DNA of 8,104 nucleotides from Clostridiales bacterium (GCA_015655565.1 JAATEU010000352.1:1-8104), one strand, 5' to 3'; counted from the first letter of the stretch, positions 1 through 6,297 are shown. Made by a program: numbers and translations. The notes: generated by a model from the letters alone, not told the origin.

Positions 1-2
1 CA

Positions 3-77
3 GCAAAGCTGCGTATTAGGATAGAGCCGGGTAGTGGCAGCGGACTCGAAATATCTGCTTTGACCAGGTCAAGGTAA
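3..77 (+). CDS. Possible C-terminal tail of an upstream gene (partial, unidentified)
   Basis: A plus-strand frame is open from the window edge to a TAA at 75-77. It encodes 24 residues ending ...LEISALTRSR. The other two plus frames stop within the first 25 bases. It ends 20 bp before the exporter permease start, which fits an upstream gene of the same operon. The stretch is richer in G and C than the DNA after it. No domain can be recognised from so few residues, and the opposite strand is also open here, so coding status is uncertain. Confidence 0.3.
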   Translation, partial: AKLRIRIEPGSGSGLEISALTRSR

Positions 78-97
78 TTGAAAGGCATGGGTGCAAA

Positions 98-874
98 TTG
101 AAAAAATATATTAGTAACTTTACAAAATATCGATTTTTATTAGGTGAGCTGGTTAAAAAGGGCATCACTTTAAAATATAGACGGTCTTATCTGGGTATTT
201 TATGGACATTAATAGAGCCATTACTGACCATGATTGTATTAACCATTGTATTTGGAGCCCTGTTTGGGAATAAAGACAGGCAGTTTCCTGTTTATATCCT
301 ATCGGGAAGATTGTTATATTCTTTCTTTTCCAACAGTACCAAGATAGCGATGAAATCAATCCGTACACATAGCGGTATGATAAAGAAGGTATATGTACCC
401 AAGTATATGTATCCTTTATCAAGTATACTTACAGATTATATTATATTTTTGATTTCTTTGATTATACTGGTACTAGTCAGTATTGTATTAAAAGTACGCC
501 CAACTATTTATTTATTCCAGGCTATTATTCCTTTGGTTTTGCTGCCGGTTATGGCATATGGAATCGGTTTGATTCTGGCGACTTTGTCCGTGTTCTTCCG
601 TGACCTGGAATATATCTGGTCTGTTGCCCTGATGATGGTTATGTATACCTCCGCCATCTTTTATAAACCGGCTAGAATTGTGGAGGCCGGTTATGGGTGG
701 CTGCTGGAAATTAATCCGCTTTATTCCATTGTTGTAAATTTCAGAAATTCTATATTTGGATCGTTTTTGGATCTAAAAGCATTGTCCATATCACTGGCGT
801 ACAGCTTTGGTTTTCTGGCTATCGGAGTCTTTATGTTCCTTAAGAAACAAGACGAATTTATCCTGCATGTATAA
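98..874 (+). CDS. wzm: ABC-2 type polysaccharide exporter, permease subunit (Wzm/TagG/RfbD family)
   Basis: This is the membrane subunit of an ABC exporter that moves a lipid-linked polysaccharide or teichoic-acid-like polymer from the cytoplasmic to the outer face of the membrane. The 258-residue length is normal for the family. Visible hallmarks are the amphipathic N-terminal segment with KYRRSYLGILW (residues 26-36), about six hydrophobic segments (roughly 34-56, 66-80, 107-131, 140-165, 175-190, 229-248), the FFRDLEYIW motif (166-174), the NPLY motif (206-209) and a short charged C-terminus (KKQDEF). The start is a TTG at 98. No ATG or GTG occurs in this frame back to the in-frame stop at 17-19, and a modest AAAGG ribosome site lies at 81-85, a rather long 12 bases upstream. 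The matching ATPase follows after 101 bp. The family call is firm, but the polymer exported cannot be read from the sequence. Confidence 0.93.
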   Translation: MKKYISNFTKYRFLLGELVKKGITLKYRRSYLGILWTLIEPLLTMIVLTIVFGALFGNKDRQFPVYILSGRLLYSFFSNSTKIAMKSIRTHSGMIKKVYVPKYMYPLSSILTDYIIFLISLIILVLVSIVLKVRPTIYLFQAIIPLVLLPVMAYGIGLILATLSVFFRDLEYIWSVALMMVMYTSAIFYKPARIVEAGYGWLLEINPLYSIVVNFRNSIFGSFLDLKALSISLAYSFGFLAIGVFMFLKKQDEFILHV

Positions 875-975
875 TTAGTTATCCGTTAAGGTAGTTTCCC
901 GCCTATATGGCATTAGATTCAAGGCGTAAATTTGCTAAGTATTAAGTTTTTTAAAAGTAAAAAAGGAGGCATACT

Positions 976-1713
976 ATGGGAAAAGCGGTTGTTGAAGTGA
1001 AACATGTAAGTATGCGGTTTAATCTGTCTTCCCAAAAGGTAGATAATTTAAAAGAGTATTTTATAAAATTACTAAAAAAAGAATTAAAATATAACGAGTT
1101 CTGGGCATTAAAAAATGTAACCATTAAAGTAAATAAAGGTGACCGTTTAGGTATCTTAGGCTTAAATGGTGCCGGAAAAAGTACATTACTGAAAATTATT
1201 GCAGGCGTTTTAAAACCGACGGAAGGTTCTGTTTCCGTAAAAGGGAAAATTGCCCCGCTGCTGGAGCTTGGTGCCGGCTTTGAACCGGAATATACCGGTG
1301 AGGAAAACATTTATCTATATGGGGCCGTCCTGGGATATTCAAGGGAATTTATAACGGAAAAATACAATGAGATTATTGAATTCTCGGAACTTGGTAAATT
1401 TATAAAAGTACCCCTTAAGAATTATTCCTCCGGTATGAAATCAAGGCTTGGCTTTGCTATTGCTACCATAGTGGAACCGGATATATTAATTTTGGATGAG
1501 GTTCTGGCCGTTGGAGATGCCAAATTTAAGAAAAAGTGTGAGGCTAAGATTCAAACTATGTTTGATAAAGGAATTACGGTATTATTTGTATCCCATTCTC
1601 TGCCACAGGTTCAAAAGATCTGTAACAAAGCGATTTTATTGGAACAAGGGAAGATTATTGCACAAGGCGGTATAGAAGAAGTCAGTGTAAGTTATGACGA
1701 GAAGACAAAATAG
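976..1713 (+). CDS. wzt: ABC exporter ATP-binding subunit, short Wzt/TagH type
   Basis: This is the nucleotide-binding subunit that pairs with the permease at 98-874 to power polysaccharide export. All ATPase motifs are intact: Walker A GLNGAGKST (residues 62-70), the family-typical region LLELGAGFEPEYTGEENIYL (95-114), signature YSSGM (150-154), Walker B LILDE (171-175), D-loop AVGD (178-181) and switch histidine H207 in FVSHS. A strong AAGGAGG ribosome site at 963-969, six bases upstream, fixes the ATG at 976. The protein ends at residue 245, just after the nucleotide-binding fold. It therefore lacks the C-terminal beta-sandwich that reads terminally modified glycans in long Wzt proteins and the long extracytoplasmic tail of Bacillus TagH. 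From family knowledge, short forms export without recognising a capped end. A tandem repeat begins within the stop codon. Confidence 0.94.
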   Translation: MGKAVVEVKHVSMRFNLSSQKVDNLKEYFIKLLKKELKYNEFWALKNVTIKVNKGDRLGILGLNGAGKSTLLKIIAGVLKPTEGSVSVKGKIAPLLELGAGFEPEYTGEENIYLYGAVLGYSREFITEKYNEIIEFSELGKFIKVPLKNYSSGMKSRLGFAIATIVEPDILILDEVLAVGDAKFKKKCEAKIQTMFDKGITVLFVSHSLPQVQKICNKAILLEQGKIIAQGGIEEVSVSYDEKTK

Positions 1714-1787
1714 GAATTGATTTAAAAAAGCAGGAATTGATTAAAGAAGCAGGAATTGGTTAAAAAAGCAGAAATTGATTAAAAAAC
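1712..1787 (+). repeat. Four tandem copies of a ~19-bp AT-rich repeat
   Basis: Four head-to-tail imperfect copies are visible at 1712-1731 (20 bp), 1732-1750 (19), 1751-1769 (19) and 1770-1787 (18). The consensus is AGGAATTGATTAAAAAAGC. Copies differ by one or two substitutions or a single-base length change. The first copy begins at the AG of the TAG stop codon of the ATPase gene. There are no spacers between copies. All three plus-strand frames contain stops, so the repeat is not translated. Each copy carries a TTGATT or TTGGTT element. Its function is unknown; slippage expansion is the simplest origin. Confidence 0.85.
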
Positions 1788-1821
1788 AGTATCAGATATT
1801 GACTGAGATAGATTATATAAT

Positions 1822-1890
1822 AAGTGCCATATACATTAATCGATAGTGGAGCCTTATGAAAGGTTATTATGATTATTGTATATGGCATTT
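1822..1890 (+). terminator. Long hairpin, probable transcription terminator of the exporter operon
   Basis: TGCCATATACA (1825-1835) is perfectly complementary to TGTATATGGCA (1877-1887). Inward, after one T-T mismatch, TAATC (1837-1841) pairs with GATTA (1871-1875). Outward, AA at 1822-1823 pairs with TT at 1889-1890. A small second hairpin sits in the loop: CCTT 1852-1855 with AAGG 1860-1863. On the plus strand the stem runs into TTTTAATTAATT, a usable but imperfect U-tract. Its position, about 110 bp past the ATPase stop and facing the convergent cupin gene, fits a terminator. The stem is AT-rich and the T-run is short, so efficiency is uncertain. Confidence 0.55.
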
Positions 1891-2069
1891 TAATTAATTA
1901 AAGATAATTAGAATATTTACTCAATACCCGGTTATTTCCAGGTTAAAAATAAGTGCTTATGATTAAAATTTTTTACTAATTAATTATCAGGATATAGATT
2001 ATTAGGGTATATCAGATAATTACGGATTAAAGTTAACACTTATGATATTGTTTTTCGTGTATAATATCA
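1891..2069. other. AT-rich intergenic stretch between convergent genes, no gene seen
   Basis: No open frame with a ribosome site was found on either strand. The only structure noted is a weak AU-only inverted repeat, ATGATATT at 2042-2049 with AATATCAT at 2063-2070. It overlaps the end of the cupin gene and could form a poor hairpin after that gene, but no U-tract follows on the minus strand. A TATAAT at 2060-2065 lacks a properly spaced -35 box. Confidence 0.5.
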
Positions 2070-2396
2070 TTATTCCACAAAATCTTTACGCATAGGAGTA
2101 AATACATCCAGTAAAATAGACTTTTCCAATGCCACAACGCCATGTTTCACGTTTGGTGCGATATAATAAGTATCCCCGGCAGATAATACACGTTTTTCCT
2201 GACCTTCTTCTTTCACTTCAAAAGAACCGGAAATCACATATCCAATCTGTTCATGGGGATGAGAGTGAAGTGCCCCGACTGAGCCCTTTTCAAAGGTTAA
2301 TTCACATGCCATTAGATTCGGACTGTAGGAAAGTACTTTTCGGGTAACACCGCCTCCTAAATCTTTAGTTTTTGTATCCTGATTAAAGGTAAACAT
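2070..2396 (-). CDS. KdgF-like single-domain cupin
   Basis: This is a 108-residue, single-domain, predicted cytosolic metal-binding cupin. Motif 1 is GALHSHPHEQIGYVISG (residues 41-57), with likely metal ligands H44, H46 and H48 or Q50. Motif 2 contains GDTYYIAPNVKHGV (74-87) with H85. The C-terminus LLDVFTPMRKDF (95-106) carries D97, F99 and R103, the ending I recall as typical of KdgF enzymes. KdgF proteins speed conversion of 4,5-unsaturated uronates, released from pectin or alginate, to linear keto sugars. The ATG is supported by GGCGGAG just upstream on the minus strand. The gene runs against the exporter operon, and no pectin genes are in view, so a role outside uronate breakdown (sugar binding or sugar-nucleotide isomerisation) remains possible. 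The cupin fold is firm; the KdgF activity is inference from motifs. Confidence 0.88.
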   Translation of the reverse strand: MFTFNQDTKTKDLGGGVTRKVLSYSPNLMACELTFEKGSVGALHSHPHEQIGYVISGSFEVKEEGQEKRVLSAGDTYYIAPNVKHGVVALEKSILLDVFTPMRKDFVE

Positions 2397-2500
2397 AATT
2401 CTCCGCCTTTCTATTGTTTAATCTATTGCATTAGTGTTTCGTCGTTTCGACAACCGGTATTTTAATACAATTTATTTTTCTGTTTGCTGTGATGTTATCA

Positions 2501-2590
2501 ATCTGAGGAGCTTACTCTGTTACTCTGTCTCAATCCTCCGCCTTGCAGAGCGGAGAAAAGACAGTGCAGCAGACGAGTAAGCCGTCAGGT
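2501..2590 (-). other. Nested three-tier stem-loop between ligase and cupin genes
   Basis: Several inverted repeats are nested around one centre. The outer arms are CTGA 2503-2506 with TCAG 2585-2588, then GCTTACTC 2510-2517 with GAGTAAGC 2575-2582. The middle arms are CTGTCT 2525-2530 with AGACAG 2559-2564. The inner arms are CTCCGC 2536-2541 with GCGGAG 2550-2555, around an 8-base loop. The element is clearly richer in G and C than its surroundings. It lies just after the ligase stop codon (minus strand) and upstream of the cupin gene. No U-tract follows on either strand, so a plain intrinsic terminator is not supported. It could be an RNA processing or attenuation structure, or a small dispersed palindromic element. 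The strand is assigned from the flanking genes. Confidence 0.55.
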
Positions 2591-2611
2591 AAGTTTAAGA
2601 TTAACAGAGTA

Positions 2612-4447
2612 CTAGGCTTCTTTCTTAGCGATATTCTTTATTCTATAATTGATAGTAACTCCAATACCGATTAATACCCAGAATACCGGCGCTACGGTAA
2701 TCGTAGAATCATTTGCAATACCGGCTATCATATAAGCAACAGTACCGATGAAAATGGAAACACCTGCCTGATGATAAAAATCAGTAAAAGTTCCCTTCCA
2801 AAATAATTTTATACTGGAGATAAAATACATTCCATAAAACAATAAGAAGGCAATAAGGGAAAGAACCCCGTATTGGATACCCATTTGCAAAAAAAGATTA
2901 TGGGGTCTTGTTATTAATTGTTCGTCAAAGCCGGAATTATACTGATTAACGTAATCCTGCTGAGGGAAAGCAAGGGCAAAGGTGTCGGCGCCTGAACCGA
3001 GTAAAATATAATCTTTTAACAGGGGAATGGTCCGGGACCATATATAACCCCTTCCGGATGCAAACTTCTCATATCCTGTAAAAAGAGCAGAATCAGCTGT
3101 AACGATTTTATCGAATTTACCTTTGTTGTTTAAGAAATAGAAGGAATTATCACCTAACTGATTTGTAAAGATCCAATCTTTATCATCAATATTAATTTTT
3201 AAGCATAACGTATTATTGTAATTGGTTGGGGTTACCTGAATATCAGCAAAACGTGGATCACTAATGAGAAGTTCATTGGTTTCACTGTTAATGGTATACG
3301 GTATTATGTTATTGTCTGCATCAGCAATTAGTATAGCAATATTGTTATCTTCCGTATTTATATTAACTTTCATATCATTTTCTTTATAAGTTATGGTAAG
3401 CATGTCTTCTGTTATTATATTAGTGAGAGCCGGATCTGTTTTTGAAACATTTAGTATATTGTTCATGGTACTTGTTATTGCAGTAAAATTAATAGCACCG
3501 AGAATTATAACAGCTGCTGTTCCAACACTAATGACAGAAATCATTATCTTAGATTTACGAAATATGTATTTCCGAAAGAAAACAACTGTTAAAATCAAAG
3601 CAAAGAAAAGGCTGATGAAACTGGTTTTAGACTGGGAGCCGATAAGGCTTACCAGCAATCCGGCCAATGCTGCAATATAAAGGATAATTTTGTTCCTGTT
3701 TTTTTCTGTAAATAATAATCCGGTAAGGATCGGAGCGATTAATGCAACATATACACCCACATAGTTGGGATTATACAGTGTTAAATATACCCGGTTAGGT
3801 CCAAAGTTAAAATTCAAACCTAATTCTCCCCAATATTTACTTGGCAGGACAAGAGCCTTTCCTAGGTCGGTGCCGATAAAATCATGTCCGATAGCCTGGG
3901 ATAATCCTAACAGCCCCATTATCAATACACTGATTAATAAATAATGAAAAATAAACCGGATATCTTCTTCTGACTGTACAAATAGGAAGGCATAAAATAC
4001 CGCTATGCAATATCCCAGGATAACAAATATGGATTCAAATTGTTCGTAAATTCCGGTAAAGCCGAAAGAAGGATAATCTGAAAATAAAGTTGAGAGCAGT
4101 GCAAGCAGGCCATATATGAATATCGGCAGCAATACCGGTGAAAATTTTACAGTTATTTTATCATGGAATATTTTATAAAATGTTATTAATAACATGACGG
4201 AACAAATGATAATAAAAAATATTTGCTTGTAATATAAGAACGCATCAAACCAGGATTTACTATCCGCAAACCATTTGAAACCGGATAAGCCCGGGTCATA
4301 TTCATAAAACCGCGTAATAAAGGGTAGTATGGCTGTAATGAATATGATTGGAAGTAGATAAAGCCTATTATTCCGTGGTGAATAAAATTCTGAGTTAGAT
4401 GAAGTGTGTGATAATTTTCTATTGTAATGTGAAGCTTTTGTTTTCAT
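2612..4447 (-). CDS. O-antigen ligase / Wzy_C family membrane protein with extra extracytoplasmic domain
   Basis: This is a 611-residue polytopic membrane protein. Hydrophobic segments lie near residues 28-46, 74-92, 104-120, 137-158, 163-183, 225-246, 254-270, 275-291 and 300-321, then after a soluble block near 525-545, 560-577 and 583-600. The Wzy_C signature is visible: SGRGYIWSR (464-472), then PLLKDYILLGSGADTF and RPHNLFLQMG with H516-N517. The family transfers or polymerises undecaprenyl-linked glycans outside the membrane. Residues ~322-465 form an unusually large beta-rich, Asn/Asp-rich soluble insert. The start is set at ATG 4447 because AAGGAG (4454-4459) lies six bases upstream. 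An in-frame ATG at 4486 adds 13 residues but has no ribosome site and falls about where transcription should begin. Alongside an ABC exporter, a ligase role is more likely than a polymerase role. The acceptor is unknown. Confidence 0.88.
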   Translation of the reverse strand: MKTKASHYNRKLSHTSSNSEFYSPRNNRLYLLPIIFITAILPFITRFYEYDPGLSGFKWFADSKSWFDAFLYYKQIFFIIICSVMLLITFYKIFHDKITVKFSPVLLPIFIYGLLALLSTLFSDYPSFGFTGIYEQFESIFVILGYCIAVFYAFLFVQSEEDIRFIFHYLLISVLIMGLLGLSQAIGHDFIGTDLGKALVLPSKYWGELGLNFNFGPNRVYLTLYNPNYVGVYVALIAPILTGLLFTEKNRNKIILYIAALAGLLVSLIGSQSKTSFISLFFALILTVVFFRKYIFRKSKIMISVISVGTAAVIILGAINFTAITSTMNNILNVSKTDPALTNIITEDMLTITYKENDMKVNINTEDNNIAILIADADNNIIPYTINSETNELLISDPRFADIQVTPTNYNNTLCLKINIDDKDWIFTNQLGDNSFYFLNNKGKFDKIVTADSALFTGYEKFASGRGYIWSRTIPLLKDYILLGSGADTFALAFPQQDYVNQYNSGFDEQLITRPHNLFLQMGIQYGVLSLIAFLLFYGMYFISSIKLFWKGTFTDFYHQAGVSIFIGTVAYMIAGIANDSTITVAPVFWVLIGIGVTINYRIKNIAKKEA

Positions 4448-4492
4448 ACTTATCTCCTTAATAAATTTATTAATTGGTAGTCTCATTCATAC

Positions 4493-4521
4493 ATTTTAAT
4501 ATGAATTTAAAGTATTTACAA
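4493..4521 (-). promoter_or_regulatory. Sigma-A-type promoter of the ligase gene
   Basis: On the minus strand a -35 box TTGTAA (4516-4521) and a -10 box TAAAAT (4493-4498) are separated by exactly 17 bases. They match the consensus at four and five of six positions. Transcription would start near 4486, giving a leader of about 39 bases that contains the AAGGAG ribosome site for the ATG at 4447. This makes the ligase gene a separate unit diverging from the right-hand operon. Confidence 0.5.
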
Positions 4522-4844
4522 GTAATATTAATAAAATAAAAAAGTTGGGACAAACGAAGGAAGAATTGTTACCCGGAAATTTTGATTTATACTATTGAAT
4601 GCGTAATGTATTATAATATTCATAATATAGGTTTCATACGGACTTTCCGTATGACAATCAGGAAGGAAAATTCTATAAAAAAGTATTAGCTTTAAATATG
4701 GAAATTAAAATATAATCAGGATAAGCGCAGGAAAACATAATAAGTTAAAATATGACAAATCAATGAAACATTGCAAAATAGCTTGTATTAATGCGGTATA
4801 TTAATTATAATGATATTAACGAAGAAAGATTGGGGAATGTGGAT
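4522..4844 (+). promoter_or_regulatory. Divergent intergenic region and leader of the glycan-assembly operon
   Basis: This AT-rich stretch lies between the divergent ligase and phosphotransferase genes. It should hold the promoter of the right-hand operon. A consensus TATAAT is present at 4612-4617 but without a good -35 box at the right spacing, so the promoter is not fixed. A conspicuous hairpin lies at 4634-4654. If transcription starts near 4625, the untranslated leader is about 220 bases, longer than needed. A 13-codon frame starting at an ATG at 4763 overlaps the alternative start at 4791 but has no ribosome site, so it is not called as a gene. No known riboswitch core was recognised. 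Confidence 0.4.
4634..4654 (+). promoter_or_regulatory. Perfect 8-bp stem hairpin or palindrome in the operon leader
   Basis: TCATACGG (4634-4641) and CCGTATGA (4647-4654) are perfect inverted repeats around the 5-base loop ACTTT. The stem contains the only GC-rich patch nearby. No T-run follows (the next bases are CAATCAGG), so it is not a terminator. It sits about 20 bp after a TATAAT, as expected for the start of a leader RNA or for a repressor site. Confidence 0.45.
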
Positions 4845-5447
4845 ATGTATAATAAATATTTTAAACGAATATGTGATGTTATAATTACATTCATAAGTAT
4901 AATAATATTATCATGGATGATTATCCTGCTTATGCTTCTGATAAAAATTACCTCGAAAGGCCCGGTTTTCTTCCGCCAAAGAAGGATAGGAAGGAATAAA
5001 TGTGAATTTTATATTTTAAAATTCCGAACCATGCGGATAGATACGCCAAGTGATGTACCGACTCATCTCCTCAAGAATCCGGAGCAATATATTACGCCCA
5101 TTGGGAAGCTTTTAAGAAAGACAAGTTTGGATGAACTTCCGCAGTTATTTAACATAATAAAAGGAGATATGTCCATGGTAGGACCCAGGCCTGCTTTATG
5201 GAATCAGTATAATTTGATAAAGCAGCGGGACAAATACGGCGCAAATGCCGTGCGCCCGGGCTTAACAGGCTGGGCACAGGTTAATGGCAGAGATGAATTG
5301 CCGATCCGTTTAAAAGCAAGACTGGATGGAGAATACATAACAAGAATGAGTTTCCTGTTTGATGTAAAGTGTATCATAAAAACGGTAGGGTGTGTTATAA
5401 GGCGTGACGGATTGAAAGAGGGTACACCGGAGGTCGATAATCTATGA
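4845..5447 (+). CDS. Polyprenyl-phosphate sugar phosphotransferase (small PglC-like initiating enzyme)
   Basis: This enzyme starts glycan assembly by moving a sugar-1-phosphate from a UDP-sugar to undecaprenyl phosphate at the inner face of the membrane. From the ATG at 4845 it is 200 residues, the usual size of the small monotopic class. It begins MYNKYFKRICD, with a single hydrophobic re-entrant helix (~13-34). It then carries KGPVFFRQRRIGRN (38-51), KFRTM (59-63), the catalytic Asp-Glu pair D96-E97 in TSLDELPQLFNIIKGDMSMV, GPRP (113-116) and RPGLTGWAQVNGRDELP (137-153). GGGGA at 4832-4836 serves this start. An in-frame ATG at 4791 would add 18 atypical residues and has no ribosome site. 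The gene overlaps the following reductase by 4 bp (ATGA). The sugar transferred cannot be decided from sequence; N-acetylated 6-deoxyhexoses and HexNAc are common in this class. Confidence 0.92.
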   Translation: MYNKYFKRICDVIITFISIIILSWMIILLMLLIKITSKGPVFFRQRRIGRNKCEFYILKFRTMRIDTPSDVPTHLLKNPEQYITPIGKLLRKTSLDELPQLFNIIKGDMSMVGPRPALWNQYNLIKQRDKYGANAVRPGLTGWAQVNGRDELPIRLKARLDGEYITRMSFLFDVKCIIKTVGCVIRRDGLKEGTPEVDNL

Positions 5448-6238
5448 AAAAAGTTCTTATAATCGGTGCCAATAGTTATATCGGCCGGAAATTTAAAGAA
5501 TACGTGTCACAAATGAATGGGGCGGATATTTCTGTAAATTTAGTCAGTGCTTTAGATGGTTCCTGGAGGCAGGTGGATTTTTCTTCCTATGATGTTGTAT
5601 TGCATCTTGCCGCTGTTGTACATATAAAAGAAACCAATTATATGGAGCTGCTTTATTACAATATAAATCATAAGCTTGCGGTAGAAGCTGCCGAAAAAGC
5701 TAAGGAAAATCATATTAAACAATTTATTTTTATGAGTACTGCTGCCATATTTAGCTTACAAACCGGATGTATCACAAAAGAAACAATACCTGATCCAACA
5801 ACTTTTTACGGGAAATCAAAGCTGGCGGCGGAAAAGGATATTATGAAATTGCAGGATGAAGAGTACCGTATAGCAATCGTACGGCCGCCGATGGTTTATG
5901 GGGAAGGATGTAAGGGAAATTATGCAAGGCTGGTTAAGCTTTCAGAATTTACACCTGTATTTCCTGAGTATCACAATAAAAGGAGTATGCTGCATATTAA
6001 TAATTTGTCAAAGTATTTAGTTGAACTAATCAGGAATGAGAGCAGAGGGTATTTTTATCCTCAGGACGATGAATATGCAGATACTTGTGAGATGGTAGTG
6101 AAGCTAAGGAAAGAGATGGGAAAAAATACTATATTAACTAGTTGCCTTAATAATATATTAAGATTTCTGATTAAGAAAGATATTAAAGTGTTTCAAAAAA
6201 TGTTTGGTGATTTCTATTATGATAAATCCTTACAATAG
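5444..6238 (+). CDS. NAD-dependent sugar epimerase/reductase (extended SDR)
   Basis: This is a 264-residue extended short-chain dehydrogenase that probably acts on a sugar nucleotide or a lipid-linked sugar. The Rossmann start is MKKVLIIGANSYIG with G8, G14 and a tyrosine (Y12) at the third glycine-region position. D50 and HLAAVVH (54-60) follow the second half of the cofactor fold. The catalytic set is S98/T99 in MSTAAIF, with Y122 and K126 in YGKSK. RPPMVYGEG (147-155) is the substrate-side motif. The protein is shorter than GalE (~330), with a reduced C-terminal lobe, which resembles 4-ketosugar reductases encoded beside initiating phosphotransferases. The start ATG overlaps the stop of the phosphotransferase gene, so the two are translationally coupled. 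The exact reaction, 4-epimerisation or 4-keto reduction, is inference. Confidence 0.85.
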   Translation: MKKVLIIGANSYIGRKFKEYVSQMNGADISVNLVSALDGSWRQVDFSSYDVVLHLAAVVHIKETNYMELLYYNINHKLAVEAAEKAKENHIKQFIFMSTAAIFSLQTGCITKETIPDPTTFYGKSKLAAEKDIMKLQDEEYRIAIVRPPMVYGEGCKGNYARLVKLSEFTPVFPEYHNKRSMLHINNLSKYLVELIRNESRGYFYPQDDEYADTCEMVVKLRKEMGKNTILTSCLNNILRFLIKKDIKVFQKMFGDFYYDKSLQ

Positions 6239-6297
6239 TGAGGAAACTTACTTAATGAGTAGAATTAATAATACATAGTTCCTTGTCGGAGGAAGCA

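Noticed and set aside
60..72. Palindrome TTGACC-A-GGTCAA as an operator
   Set aside because: Six-base arms with a one-base centre are expected about twice by chance in a window this size, and the site may lie inside the upstream reading frame.
165..422. 85-codon minus-strand open frame
   Set aside because: It lies wholly inside the permease gene, has no ribosome site and gives no recognisable protein.
904..914. TATATGGCATT shared with the hairpin at 1879-1889
   Set aside because: A single 11-base AT-rich match has no second arm at the first site and is probably coincidence.
900..926. CGCCT/AGGCG inverted repeat between permease and ATPase genes as a terminator
   Set aside because: It has only five base pairs around a 17-base loop and no following T-run. 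The two subunits are expected to be co-transcribed.
951..1310. 119-codon minus-strand open frame
   Set aside because: It is antisense to the ATPase Walker A region, and the plus-strand gene is unambiguous.
1712..1787. CRISPR-like array
   Set aside because: The repeats are directly adjacent without spacers, short and imperfect, and there are no cas genes.
2129..2347. 72-codon plus-strand open frame
   Set aside because: It is antisense to the cupin core, with no ribosome site and an implausible composition.
3393..3680. 95-codon plus-strand open frame
   Set aside because: It is antisense to the ligase. Its apparent hydrophobicity mirrors the membrane and insert regions of the real gene.
6283..6297. 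TTG start adding five residues to the GT4 gene
   Set aside because: The GGAGG ribosome site falls inside this extension and is ideally spaced for the ATG at 6298.
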